Source: CAZXEJ01 sp964639895
GTDB taxonomy: Bacteria > Desulfobacterota_D > UBA1144 > Nemesobacterales > JADFKM01
NCBI GenBank assembly: GCA_964639895.1
Contig: CAZXEJ010000009.1
Location: 1-58,309 of the forward strand
Length of the DNA stretch: 58,309 bases
Reading direction: 5' to 3'
Shown here piece after piece: positions 10,001 through 18,076 of this stretch. The notes below the pieces were generated by a model. That model saw only the letters and a list, made by a program, of their open reading frames with translations. It ran no database searches and was not told where the DNA came from. A program made the translations under genes and the position numbers. Each line of letters opens with the position of its first letter. The first letter of the stretch is position 1.

Positions 10001-10564
10001 CTCGGCTACCCGGTGCTCACGCAGGACTCGCTCCCGATCGACGACGACATCCTCGAACGCCTGTTCGGCGAAGAGGTCCGACAGGGGGTGATATCCCATC
10101 CGCTCGACATATCGGACGTCTGGAAGAACTCCTACAGCGAGAACACCAACCGCAAGGTATGGGCCGCCAAGTACGTGGCGCGCCACCCGAACCTTGTGGC
10201 GCTTGAGCTGTCGAGCTTCAAGTGCGGACACGACGCCCCCATCTACAGCGTCATCGAGGAGATCGTCGAGAACTCGGGGACGCCGTACTTCTGCTTCAAG
10301 GACATAGACGAGAACAAGCCGTCGGGCTCGATAAAGATAAGGGTCGAGACCATAGACTACTTCCTCCGGCGCTACCGCGAGGACATGATAGCCCGGCAGG
10401 AAAAAGAGCAGGAGCTCGAGAGGAGGTTGAAGGAGATAGAGGCACGCCTGAGGAAAGAGCTCTCGGACTCCATCCCGCCCGACGCCCCTCCGCCCGTGCC
10501 TCCTCAATCCTACGGTGGAAGCCCGATGGACGAGGGGCGGGTCGTGATGAAGAACAGGGAGTAA
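7028..10564 (+). CDS. Double-ASKHA activase fused to a DUF2229/HgdB-like domain
   Basis: This 1178-residue protein has two BcrA/BadF-type ATPase domains, at about 8-285 (YIGLDVGSTTVKAV) and 353-625 (FVGIDGGSTSTKAV). Each keeps the paired Fe-S ligands of HgdC-type activases: C138 (NDKCAGGTG) and C177 (KCGVFAETD), then C480 (QCSAGNG) and C519 (GCAVFMQSD). HgdC is a homodimer whose subunits share one [4Fe-4S] cluster, so the tandem fusion should build that cluster within one chain. C653, C656 and C660 (CYFCKNKC) form an extra Cys group. The C-terminal part (about 768-1115) is DUF2229/HgdB-like, with C823, C867, C870 and C1066. A charged coiled coil (1118-1146) and Pro-rich tail end it. It probably uses ATP to drive electrons into the neighbouring dehydratase-like protein. 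The start follows GGGAGGCGGAG. Confidence 0.92.
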   Translation: MSDNKTPLYIGLDVGSTTVKAVVTDITSDEIVWKDYQRHDTKQPEKTLEMLRRIESDLGLPPERFRVFITGSGGGSIAPYIGAKFVQEVNAVSLAVEKLHPEVGSVIELGGQDAKIIIFKEDPESGKKKKIPSMNDKCAGGTGAVIDKINAKLRIPPEKLCEMGYYGIKLHPVAGKCGVFAETDINSLQKMGVPPDELMASLFDAIVGQNLSVLTRGNTLRPVVLLLGGPNTYIRGMVEAWKYNIPKIWEERKFPLPEGVDPKDLIRVPQNAQYFAAIGAVEFGRQEEGDVGIYKGTDELEYYINYGRAEEKKRKGTRGLSKSKEELEEFKRKYRKKPFVPARFKEGEVVEAFVGIDGGSTSTKAVLLSKDKRVLLKAYQLSKGNPIEDTKEMFRKLRRMVEEQGATLKVLGVATTGYAKDILKDVLNADVALVETVAHTEAGLHFYDKVDVICDVGGQDIKIMILNNGQVKDFKLNTQCSAGNGYFLQSTAEGFGFKVEEYADIAFKAETMPTFGYGCAVFMQSDIVDFQRQGWKPEEIMAGLANVLPKNIWLYVSQIPNLARLGTNFLLQGGTQHNLAAVKAQVDFIESRFRGTDKKPRVIVHEHCGESGAIGAALEAARLWELGHRTRFIGLDAVEDISYDTHRSEDTRCYFCKNKCLRTFIDISLPDDNEQYVSPKSKIPAGPGVKRLIVGNSCERGLVEDVEAMKVIKKGMDEKKRENPNMVEIAAKAVWRPTNPPDVSDPPPRFAITAWQKKRRELVERRKRLRIGIPRVLNMYSLNPLFSAYFESLGVQPENLVYSDFTTEELYKEGAKRGAIDPCFPSKVAIPHIHNLIYKHHKKKPLDVIFFPMIDALPTHLVNTQDCRACPTVATTPEAVKAAFIKEGDVFEEHGITFLDTFLNPEDRELFTHQMYKQFKEILGLTKEENKRAVDEGYKALERFNEEVLRGTGREILRKLEREQRLGIVVLGRPYHNDPGINHEILEEFQKLGYPVLTQDSLPIDDDILERLFGEEVRQGVISHPLDISDVWKNSYSENTNRKVWAAKYVARHPNLVALELSSFKCGHDAPIYSVIEEIVENSGTPYFCFKDIDENKPSGSIKIRVETIDYFLRRYREDMIARQEKEQELERRLKEIEARLRKELSDSIPPDAPPPVPPQSYGGSPMDEGRVVMKNRE

Positions 10565-10831
10565 CGCCGCAGGTGTGCACGGGCCCGTCCCGGTGCGGTC
10601 CACGGCACCCTACCCCGTTGAGCCGCACCGAGCAGCGACAAGAGCACCGTTCCCGCCGGAGGGGGGAAGGAAGAGGTTCTCCGGCAAGGCCGCTCGCCCG
10701 CCGAGAGCCGTTAGATGTTACAATTGGGGTGTGAGGCGGGTCGGCCCTACGGAACCTCCGGTCCCATGTAGGCAGCCGGTCTCCTTGTGGTCGAGCCGTC
10801 CCACGAGATGGAACGCGGGAGGTGTGAAGAG

Positions 10832-11113
10832 GTGCCGTTTGCATCCGAGAAGACCATGTTCATGATATACCGTGACACCACCTATACGGACAGGTACATG
10901 GTCTGCTATTTCACCGAACTAGACGAACACAACAAGGAGCGCGAGATAAACAAGGCGTTCAGCGGCGAGTTCTTCTTCGACGGGTTCATAAAGAACAGCG
11001 AGAAGAGGAAGGCCAAAGCAATAATAGCTGAGTTCCTCGAGAAACTAAACAACGGCGAGAAGCTCGAGCCTACGGACATAGAGAACGCCCTCTCTCCTTA
11101 TCTGGCCCGCTAG
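10832..11113 (+). CDS. Small conserved-looking protein of unknown function
   Basis: This is a 93-residue protein I do not recognise. It is mixed alpha/beta with a helical second half rich in Lys and Glu, and has no signal peptide, Cys motif or membrane segment. GTG 10832 is chosen because GGGAGG lies nine bases upstream; ATG 10856 has no ribosome site. It follows the activase by 267 bases, including a possible -10 (TACAAT, 10719-10724), so it may be a separate transcript. Codon use matches its neighbours. Confidence 0.65.
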   Translation: MPFASEKTMFMIYRDTTYTDRYMVCYFTELDEHNKEREINKAFSGEFFFDGFIKNSEKRKAKAIIAEFLEKLNNGEKLEPTDIENALSPYLAR

Positions 11114-11630
11114 CCCCCCGCAGGCGTGCGCGTGCGGCGAGGAGCGCGAGGGAGTGGAGAAGAAGAAAAGAGCTGCGGACACGCGGGGCGGCTCCGGCCG
11201 CAGGTAGGTGAGGCTCTCCCGCACCCCCCCAAGCGGCTCCCCCCCGGAAGCACGGCTTGCCGGGCGGGAACCTGAGGCGAGGCCAGGTACGGAAAGGAGA
11301 CGGTTCCGAGGGTTGAAGTCGACGGCGCGCGTAGACGGAATCCCCGTCCGGCCTCGTAGGTCCTGGGGCAAGAAGCAACGCCGCGGTGACGTGTACCGGA
11401 GGCAATGTGTACCGGAACGGAACGGCGGGATGCAGGCCGAGACACTGTCGGCCCAGGGGCGCGAGTAGGAAGGTACGGGGCGTACGGCCTCTTGCAGCGG
11501 TGGCTGCGTATCGATCAACCTCTTCCCCGCACGGGGAGACGTCAAGCGTCCCCGCCGCACCGACCCGACCGCCCGCCGCGCCGTGGTGCGGAGTAGCGTA
11601 CGAGACGAGCACTAAACAATGGAGGGTGTC
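11114..11630. other. Gene-free stretch with a short direct repeat
   Basis: No credible ORF is present. A 10-base direct repeat, GTGTACCGGA, occurs at 11391-11400 and 11407-11416. The first 80 bases are purine-rich on the + strand, unlike most gaps here. Confidence 0.5.
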
Positions 11631-12128
11631 ATGAGCGAAGCAACCTTGCTTTATGCGATCAGCGGGCTTTCCCTTACTCTCGCAGCATGGAGCCTCGTCA
11701 CGGCACGGCGGCTCAAGGGGGAGATCGAAGAAGCGCGTCACGAAGCGCTCTCCATAAGGAAGCACGTCACGAAATCGCTCGAAGCGATGAAGGGCGACAT
11801 TCTCCGTGCAGTAAGCCTTGAGATAAGGACCTCCCGCGCCGATGAAGAGGGCGGCAAGGTATTCCACGCCGGCATGACCGTGGGAGAGGCGCTCGCGCTC
11901 CATCCGCTTGCGGGAGAAGTGCTGGCCCAGTTCCAGCTGGGCGGCTGCTCCGGGTGTGACATAAGGGACGACCACATCCTCGGCGACGCGGCCCGCGAGT
12001 ACGGAATCGATCTGCCCTCGTTGCTCGCCTCGTTGAACGGCCTTCTCGACGGCACCACCGTCGTACCCAAGGAGCGCGCAGGCGAAGTCTCTTTCGTAAA
12101 CATGAGACGCCGCTCGAAGGACTCCTAG
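11631..12128 (+). CDS. Membrane-anchored DUF1858/hybrid-cluster-associated redox disulfide domain protein
   Basis: The 165-residue protein has one N-terminal transmembrane segment (about 4-22), a coiled-coil stretch, and a C-terminal domain starting FHAGMTVGEALALHPLAGE. That domain resembles DUF1858/TIGR03980, a small fold found with hybrid-cluster and ScdA/Ric proteins. Its CSGC motif is the likely redox or metal site. The anchor places the domain at the inner face of the membrane, though topology is not certain. ATG 11631 follows GGAGGGTGTC; an earlier in-frame ATG (11619) overlaps that ribosome site. No hybrid-cluster gene is in view. Confidence 0.7.
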   Translation: MSEATLLYAISGLSLTLAAWSLVTARRLKGEIEEARHEALSIRKHVTKSLEAMKGDILRAVSLEIRTSRADEEGGKVFHAGMTVGEALALHPLAGEVLAQFQLGGCSGCDIRDDHILGDAAREYGIDLPSLLASLNGLLDGTTVVPKERAGEVSFVNMRRRSKDS

Positions 12129-13033
12129 CCCCCCGTGGACGGTACCCTCGTAGGGAGGATACCGAACCGCGGCCACTACACTGCAAACTGCGGGCGGCGT
12201 GGACGGTGCACCCCTCCCGCCGGTGCGACGGCGCGTCTGCAGACGCGCCACTCTCCCCCCATTTGGACTAACCGTAGCCGCACCACCTCCCCCCCACGAG
12301 CCGACACATTGTATGACTACATCGGCTTTGTACTACCCCGCACCACATGCTGGGAACAAAGCCGTCACGTCATCCTTCCCACCGCTCGAGCACCACACAA
12401 GCGGAACGGTCACATAAATACCTGACCTAAGCCGCACATCCCTTCCACTGCCCGCGGCACCCACACCACCTCCGCCGCACCCAATAGAGGGAGACGCAGG
12501 CCGGCCGACGGCATACCAGTGTACAGCATCATAGAGAGGCGAGTGCCCGCACCCTTCACCCAGCAGCGTTTCCGCATCCCCTCCCCCCTACGCGCACAAC
12601 GACCACCCGGCCTGAGGACCCGCCGCCCAGCCCCCGCAGCCACACTCTACGGCACGACCCCCGCCGTGCGGCGTCACTCCAAGCCCACCGGACACCCCAC
12701 GCGCACCCATGCACAACCCGATGCGCAAGTGCGATTACCCGCCTCCCCAGGCACGGCCTGGCCATGCGCCCTGGTAGGAAAGGTCAACAGCTACCACACG
12801 GCCCGCGCGGGGGGTCGGCAACGCCTTACGGCGGGGCGGATGTCTAAAAGGGAAGGGCGCACAGTCGATATACCGTGCCGACTATCGGTGCACGAGGACA
12901 CCGACCCTATCCCCGTACGAGCGCGGCCCAAGTAGCAAAACAATAAACAGTAGACGGAACGGACGACGGATGCGCACAAGCCCGCGGGCAGCCCGCAAAC
13001 GCCACCCCCCTGGAGAAGAGCCGCAGCGTCGCT
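12129..13033. other. Gene-free stretch, C-rich
   Basis: About 900 bases between convergent genes. Frames here give Arg/Pro/His-rich translations with no motif, and the + strand is C-over-G. No RNA gene was recognised. Confidence 0.6.
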
Positions 13034-13618
13034 CTATCGGCCGTAGCGACCCATGAGCTCCGACTCGGCCAGCACGTGGCCCTTCATGGCCCGCAACAGA
13101 TTGTCCTTGCGTGCCCCGGGGGGCAGGTCGAGCTTTGTATCCAGCGCATAGAGCTTGAAGAAATACCTGTGCGTCCCCCCCGGCGGACACGGCCCGCCGT
13201 AGCCGATGCGGCCGAAGTCGTTCCTTCCCTGCAGCGTGCCGTCGGGAAGACGCTCCTCAGGAGGGACGGCCTCGTCGAATCCCTCGCGCGAAGAGGGGAT
13301 GTTGTAGACCACCCAGTGCACCCAGGTGCCGACTGGAGCGTCGGGGTCGTCGCATATGAGGGCCAGCGTAACGGTGCCCGCCGGAGTCGACCCCCACCTC
13401 AGTGGGGGCGAGACGTCCCGGCCGTCACACGTATAGTCGACGGGTATGGTTTCTCCGGCTTCGAACGCCGGGCTGCTCAATGTAAAACTCATCCTCTCAC
13501 CTCCCGCGGGGGAGCCGTCGGCGGCCCTGCGCAGCTGGGCCACGGCGAAGAGCACGAGCGCCGCCGCAGCCACATGCACTACGAACGAGGAACGAGAAAA
13601 TCCACCCTTGCTATACAC
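13034..13618 (-). CDS. Exported PEBP family protein (YbhB/YbcL type)
   Basis: The 194-residue protein has an N-terminal hydrophobic signal or anchor (about 10-28) followed by a complete phosphatidylethanolamine-binding-protein fold. Diagnostic segments are YTCDGRDVSPPLRW, DDPDAPVGTWVHWVVYNI and GPCPPGGTHRYFFKLYALD. Bacterial members are usually cytosolic or periplasmic and their ligands are unknown; the name Raf kinase inhibitor-like refers only to homology. GTG 13618 is preceded by GGAGG. Confidence 0.9.
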   Translation of the reverse strand: MYSKGGFSRSSFVVHVAAAALVLFAVAQLRRAADGSPAGGERMSFTLSSPAFEAGETIPVDYTCDGRDVSPPLRWGSTPAGTVTLALICDDPDAPVGTWVHWVVYNIPSSREGFDEAVPPEERLPDGTLQGRNDFGRIGYGGPCPPGGTHRYFFKLYALDTKLDLPPGARKDNLLRAMKGHVLAESELMGRYGR

Positions 13619-13749
13619 CTATACCTCCGTCGCGCCCGCACCACCGTCTATTCCTCACCCTCTGCGGGGCGGCCGCGTGCGGCTGCTGCAACACACCGCC
13701 TTTTCCATCCACCTCCACCCCGGCGCCTGCGGTCCATGCTCCCCCCCAC

Positions 13750-14220
13750 TCACACGTGCTCCGAGAACTCGCCCACCTCGGGCGAGACCAACCTTGAGAA
13801 GTCGGAATACTTCATCCGGATCACATCCGTGTGGGTGCCGGCGTTGAACACTATCTCCTCGTCCTCGGCGAGCGAAGAGGAGACATAGACGGGCAGGCCG
13901 TAGAGGTTGCCGAGCGGAGGCATCGCCCCGACCTCGCAATCGGGAAACAGCTCCGCGAACTCTTCTTCCGAGGCGAGCTCGACCGTCTCGGCGCCGATCG
14001 CGCGGCGCAGCTTCTCGAACTCTATCTTGTGCGAGGCCGGCAGAACGACCATCACGTAGCGGCCGTCGGCCTTGACGATGACCGTCTTGGCAAACTCCTT
14101 GCCCGGAACGTGGGTCGCTGCGGCGACCTCCTGGGCCGTAAAGGCGGAGGGATGAGAGGAATGGACGTAGCCGATACGGTGCCGGTCAAGGCAGTCCTTG
14201 ACCGTCTTGGCGATTCCCAT
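13750..14220 (-). CDS. YbaK/EbsC-type aminoacyl-tRNA deacylase
   Basis: This 156-residue single-domain protein has the YbaK/ProX signature, from TAQEVAAATHVPGKEFAKTV through VMVVLPASHKIEFEKL, including the conserved Lys of the editing site, and ends with GNLYGLPVYVSSSL. Family members hydrolyse mischarged tRNAs such as Cys- or Ala-tRNA(Pro); substrate choice cannot be read here. ATG 14220 gives the canonical N-terminus; an upstream frame extension is not conserved-looking. It is followed by the PEBP gene in the same direction. Confidence 0.85.
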   Translation of the reverse strand: MGIAKTVKDCLDRHRIGYVHSSHPSAFTAQEVAAATHVPGKEFAKTVIVKADGRYVMVVLPASHKIEFEKLRRAIGAETVELASEEEFAELFPDCEVGAMPPLGNLYGLPVYVSSSLAEDEEIVFNAGTHTDVIRMKYSDFSRLVSPEVGEFSEHV

Positions 14221-14458
14221 CGGGCACACACCCCCCCAAGCGAGCCGTGCATCACGCCACAAGGCCCGCAACAACAATTATAGCAGAAGAGCGGCGGGAG
14301 GTGTACCTTCCACCCGCGCTTCCCCGTGGATGGCTACGGTGGCGCGGGGAGAGATGTGCAGTCGGGCACGCCAGAGGGCGATTTGTCAATAAAGATAGCA
14401 TATTTCGCCCATTTGTTTTAGAATGGTAAGAAATCTTCACTTTCTGGAGGAGAGACAC

Positions 14459-14860
14459 ATGGCTACTGCTAAGAAAACTCCCGCCCGTGGGAGAAGCAAA
14501 GGCTCCAAGGAGATATCGGCCATAGAGAAGGAGATCGAGGAGATAAAGGCCATCCTTGCAGATCTGAAGAAGAAGATCGACGTCAAAGGAACGAAGAAAA
14601 GGGACCTTGCAAAGCTTTCCTCGGAAACCCTCCACAAACTGGGAGACATGTCGACCGAGGTAGTAAAGGCCGCCTCCGAGGTGCTCGACCAGGCGCTCCG
14701 GTACTCCCAGCGCGTAACCTCGGTCACTCTGGAGGGGGCCAAGAAGGTGCTCGAAGAGGCGATGAAAAAAGCACCCTCGGAGGAAACGAAGAAGCCTCGC
14801 AAGACCACTCGTAAGAAAGCCACCGCACGGAAGACCACGAGAGCCACGAAGAAGAAATAG
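14459..14860 (+). CDS. Lys-rich coiled-coil protein (phasin-like or histone H1-like)
   Basis: The 133-residue protein begins with a basic stretch, continues as a long amphipathic helix region (about 15-100), and ends in a Lys/Arg/Thr tail (TTRKKATARKTTRATKKK). This layout is shared by PhaF-type phasins, which bind polyhydroxyalkanoate granules and DNA, and by histone H1-like proteins. I cannot choose between them. GGAGGAGA precedes ATG 14459, and a TAGAAT -10 box lies at 14419-14424. A PHA-system protein is encoded at 28909, which slightly favours the phasin reading. Confidence 0.7.
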   Translation: MATAKKTPARGRSKGSKEISAIEKEIEEIKAILADLKKKIDVKGTKKRDLAKLSSETLHKLGDMSTEVVKAASEVLDQALRYSQRVTSVTLEGAKKVLEEAMKKAPSEETKKPRKTTRKKATARKTTRATKKK

Positions 14861-15255
14861 CCGCTCGCCATACAACCCGTCGCCGCAGAGGACGTTGCGA
14901 GGGCATCCTCCCGAAGGGCTGGCACCCGAAGGTGGGGCGAGTCGAGGGTGCGAGGTCCAGGCTTACGGTCACAACAGCTAGCCTATGCGCCGTGGGAACG
15001 GCAGTGAGTAGAGCCGACTGACCTCTCTCCGTTTCAGAGGGGGCGCTCTCTCCGAAGGGTGCACCTCCTGTGCCAACGCCACCCCTTTGTCCGCCCCTCA
15101 GACGGAGTATACCGCTTGCCTCCCCCGTACTGGACCCGTGCGGCGTAGGATGGTAGGCTTTGCTGCATCCAACCGGAGCACCATTGACGCCCCATATCCC
15201 CCTACGCAGCGGCGGGGGATGTGGGGATCCGCCGCCCTCTCAGAGGACCTAAGCG
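14861..15255. other. Gene-free stretch with repeated small hairpins
   Basis: No ORF is credible. Unlike other gaps it is G-rich on the + strand from about 14880 to 15060 and carries CCGAAGG three times (14911, 14926, 15052). At 14923-14934 CACC and GGTG pair around a CGAA loop. It could encode a structured RNA, but I match it to no known family. Confidence 0.35.
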
Positions 15256-16245
15256 ATGGAACAAATAGGAGTCGTAATACCTTTCTGGAACGACCTCGGT
15301 CCCGAGGAGCTCAAGGAATTTGCCGCGGCGGCGGAGGAGCTGGGATACCACTCCATCTGGGTGCCGGAGATGTGGGGCCGGGACGCTTTCACGCTGGTGG
15401 CGTCGATAGCGCACTGGACCGATAGGATAAGGGTCGCCACGGGAGTGGTGTCCGTATTCAGCCGCTCGGCCGCAGCCATCGCTTCGGCCGCGGCCACGGT
15501 TGACGAGATCTCGGGAGGCAGGATGATGCTGGGCCTTGGTACGAGCGGCCCGGCCGTCATAGAGAACTGGCACGGCCTGCCCTACGAGAGGCCGCTTCAG
15601 CGGACGAGAGAGTACGTCGAGATCGTGCGCCTGGTTCTCAGCGGCGAAAGGGTCAACTACGAGGGCGAACTGTTCAACCTTCGGGGGTTCCGCCTCATGT
15701 TCAGGCCGCCCAGAAAAGAGATCCCCGTGTTCATCGCCTCGCTCGGTCCCAGGAACGTGCGCCTTACGGGAGAGGTGGCCGACGGATGGCTCCCCTATCT
15801 CATCCCTCCCCGCGCCGTCGAGGAGGGACGAGCCCTACTGGCCGAAGGAGCCGCGCGCAGGAGCGGCGGCATGAAGCGACCGATCACCGTGGCCCCCTAC
15901 GTCCTGGCCTGCCTCGGCGGCGAGGAGCCCCTGCGTGACCACCTAGCCCACTACGTGGGCTCGATGGGCACCTACTACAGGGAGGCGCTCACACGCTGGG
16001 GATTCGCGGACGAAGCCTCCCGGATAGCGGCAGCCGTAAGGGAGGGAGACAGAGGCAAGGCCCGCAAGGCCGTATCGGACAGGATGTTGGAATCCATAAC
16101 GCTGGGGGCCGACCCTGAGACAATGCGGAGGAACCTCCGCCGCTACAGACAGGCGGGGGCTACGCTTCCAGTGGTCATGTTTCCCCTTAAGAGTACGAGG
16201 CGCATGGTAAGGGAGACGATGGAGCTCCTTGCAGAGGCCGGATGA
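15256..16245 (+). CDS. LLM-class flavin-dependent (or F420) oxidoreductase
   Basis: This 329-residue luciferase-like monooxygenase family protein is a single TIM barrel. It begins IGVVIPFWNDLGPEELKEF and has EELGYHSIWVPEMWGRDAF, TVDEISGGRMMLGLGTSGP and VADGWLPYL segments. These resemble F420- or FMN-dependent members such as methylene-H4MPT-reductase-like proteins. The cofactor and substrate cannot be fixed from sequence. The start has AGAGGA eight bases upstream. A second member of the family lies at the right edge of the window. Confidence 0.9.
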   Translation: MEQIGVVIPFWNDLGPEELKEFAAAAEELGYHSIWVPEMWGRDAFTLVASIAHWTDRIRVATGVVSVFSRSAAAIASAAATVDEISGGRMMLGLGTSGPAVIENWHGLPYERPLQRTREYVEIVRLVLSGERVNYEGELFNLRGFRLMFRPPRKEIPVFIASLGPRNVRLTGEVADGWLPYLIPPRAVEEGRALLAEGAARRSGGMKRPITVAPYVLACLGGEEPLRDHLAHYVGSMGTYYREALTRWGFADEASRIAAAVREGDRGKARKAVSDRMLESITLGADPETMRRNLRRYRQAGATLPVVMFPLKSTRRMVRETMELLAEAG

Positions 16246-16749
16246 CAGGGCGAGGCACGGCTGACCGAGGCTGCATACCCCGCCTAAGCACGCCGCCGGG
16301 ATCCCCCCACTACGAGACTCCATTGAAGAGAGGCCCAGCCCGAGACCAGACACCACCCTACTCCCGAAGACACCCAAACGGCCAGCGCTGCCGCAAAGTA
16401 CAAAACCGGGCCCTCGCCGCGACGGCCCCCCACTCACCTGACCGCCGTGCCGGCGTCCTTTTTTCGCAGCATGCCCCCTTGACGGCCAAACGGCCTCACG
16501 ACGCTCTTGCGATTCCGAAGGGGCTGTGTCTGCCGCGGACATACACCGAGGCAACGGATGAACACGCCACAGGAGAAGGAGGGCGGAACCTCCCCCAAGG
16601 TAGGGCGCAAGGCACAAAAGCCGCGACTCATGTAGGGAGACCGAACCAAGCCGCACTCTATACTACCCGGTGGGGAAGGCGGCAGCTCGAACGGCGGCAG
16701 AGGAGTAACGCTTTGCTCCGGCTCAGAGGAAGGGCAGTGCACCACCCCC
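16246..16749. other. Gene-free stretch between convergent genes
   Basis: Apart from a terminator-like hairpin at 16443-16464, I see nothing coding. Composition is C/A-rich on the + strand. Confidence 0.5.
16443..16464 (+). terminator. Possible rho-independent terminator
   Basis: CGCCG and CGGCG pair around TGC and are followed by TCC and six T. It is about 200 bases beyond the oxidoreductase stop. The stem is short, so confidence is moderate. Confidence 0.45.
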
Positions 16750-17922
16750 TCAGGTCTCTATGAAGTCCCTTAACATTTCGCCCATTTCGCAGTTACACAG
16801 CTTTTTCAGCGCACGCCTTTCTATCTGGCGTATCCGCTCCCGGGTCAAGCGGTAGTAGTTGCCTATCTCATCCAACGTGTACGAGTCCTCGTAGCCGATG
16901 CCGAACCTCATGCGTAGTATGTTCTGCTCGCGCTCGTTGAGGATACCGAGCGCCTCTTCTATTATCTTTCCCATGGAACGGCTGGTGATGAGGGCGTCGG
17001 CACGGGAGTTCTCCGAGGGCAGGTTGTCCAGCACTGTCCCGCGGTCGCCGTCGTTCTGCAGCGAGGTGGAGTCCAGGAACACGACGTTCGAAGCCGCGCT
17101 CAGCAGCTTTTTGACCTTCTTCGTACTGAGGCCCGTCTCCTTCGATATCTCCTCTATTCCGGGCGAGCGACCGTTCTTGTTCTGAAGCATGGTGGTGGTC
17201 TTGTAGATCTTGTTCGCCTGCTCGAGCACCCGTATGGGAACGCGTATCACCCTGGTTTGCTCCAGCAGGGCGCGCGATATACCTTGGATAATCCACCACG
17301 ACGAGTAGGTCGAGAACCTGAACCCGCGCGTGGGGTCGAACTTCTCGACCGCCCTCATGAGACCTATGTTGCCCTCCTGTATGAGGTCGGCGAAGGGAAG
17401 GCCGCGCCCTATGTACTTCTTGGCAATGGTGATGACCAGCCGCAGATTGGACTGGATAAACCTGGCGCGGCACCTTCGGGCCATTGACCTGTAGGCGTCG
17501 AGCAACCCCAGAAGGCGCGTCTTCCGGCGGGACGGCATGCCACACGGGTCGCCGTCCGCAGGTTGCGGTGCACGGCCTGAAGCCGTCGCCTCCGAGGAGG
17601 CCCGGCCCTCGGGAGCGGCTTCGGCATCGGCCAGCAACACCCCCTCGAGCCGCCGCACCTTCTCGTCACACATCTTCATCACCGTGGCGATCCTTACCTC
17701 GTCCTCCTTCGAGAGCAGGGACTCGTTCCCAACCTCCTTGAAGTAGGCCTGGAGCAAGCGGTACTCCTCTTCGGTTATCCGCTCCCTCTCTTCGGTCCCC
17801 TCGTCGCCTCCTCCCTCTTCGGCCGCCTCGAGAGTGAAAAGCGGTGCGACGTCGTCGGCGGGGTAGCCGTCGTCAGCCAACTCAAAGCCACTCTGGGCGG
17901 ATTGTAGGTCTTCGTATCCCAT
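16750..17922 (-). CDS. Group-2 sigma-70 family RNA polymerase sigma factor (RpoS/RpoD-like)
   Basis: The 390-residue protein has region 1.2 (about 48-80, ITEEEYRLLQAYFKEVGNES), an acidic low-complexity insert (about 95-125), region 2 (ADLIQEGNIGLMRAVEKFD, then FSTYSSWWIIQGISRALLEQ), region 3, and region 4 ending in RLTRERIRQIERRALKKL. It lacks the N-terminal region 1.1 of the housekeeping factor. Region 2.4 differs from standard RpoD (WWIIQGISRALLEQTRVIRVP), so it is more likely an alternative, stress- or phase-specific factor. GGGAGG precedes the ATG. The upstream region has a clean -24/-12 element, suggesting control by sigma-54. Confidence 0.92.
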   Translation of the reverse strand: MGYEDLQSAQSGFELADDGYPADDVAPLFTLEAAEEGGGDEGTEERERITEEEYRLLQAYFKEVGNESLLSKEDEVRIATVMKMCDEKVRRLEGVLLADAEAAPEGRASSEATASGRAPQPADGDPCGMPSRRKTRLLGLLDAYRSMARRCRARFIQSNLRLVITIAKKYIGRGLPFADLIQEGNIGLMRAVEKFDPTRGFRFSTYSSWWIIQGISRALLEQTRVIRVPIRVLEQANKIYKTTTMLQNKNGRSPGIEEISKETGLSTKKVKKLLSAASNVVFLDSTSLQNDGDRGTVLDNLPSENSRADALITSRSMGKIIEEALGILNEREQNILRMRFGIGYEDSYTLDEIGNYYRLTRERIRQIERRALKKLCNCEMGEMLRDFIET

Positions 17923-17953
17923 TGTTCAACCTCCCACGCGTGTGTAATATTCA

Positions 17954-17969
17954 GGCAATTTTTGTACCA
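17954..17969 (-). promoter_or_regulatory. Sigma-54 promoter of the alternative sigma factor gene
   Basis: On the minus strand TGGTACAAAAATTGCC fits TGGYACR-N4-TTGC, with GG (17968-17967) and GC (17956-17955) ten bases apart. The inferred start near 17943 leaves a short leader carrying GGGAGG before ATG 17922. Confidence 0.7.
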
Positions 17970-18076
17970 CTCAAACTATGTAACGTAACTATCCGTAATC
18001 ACATAGATGAGTGAATTTAAGAAATCACTTTAACTATCGTGGCTGCCAAAATCCGACACTTGCTTCACAGTGGGGG

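Noticed and set aside
14880..15060. Cobalamin or molybdenum-cofactor riboswitch
   Set aside because: The conserved blocks of these families were not found in the right order.
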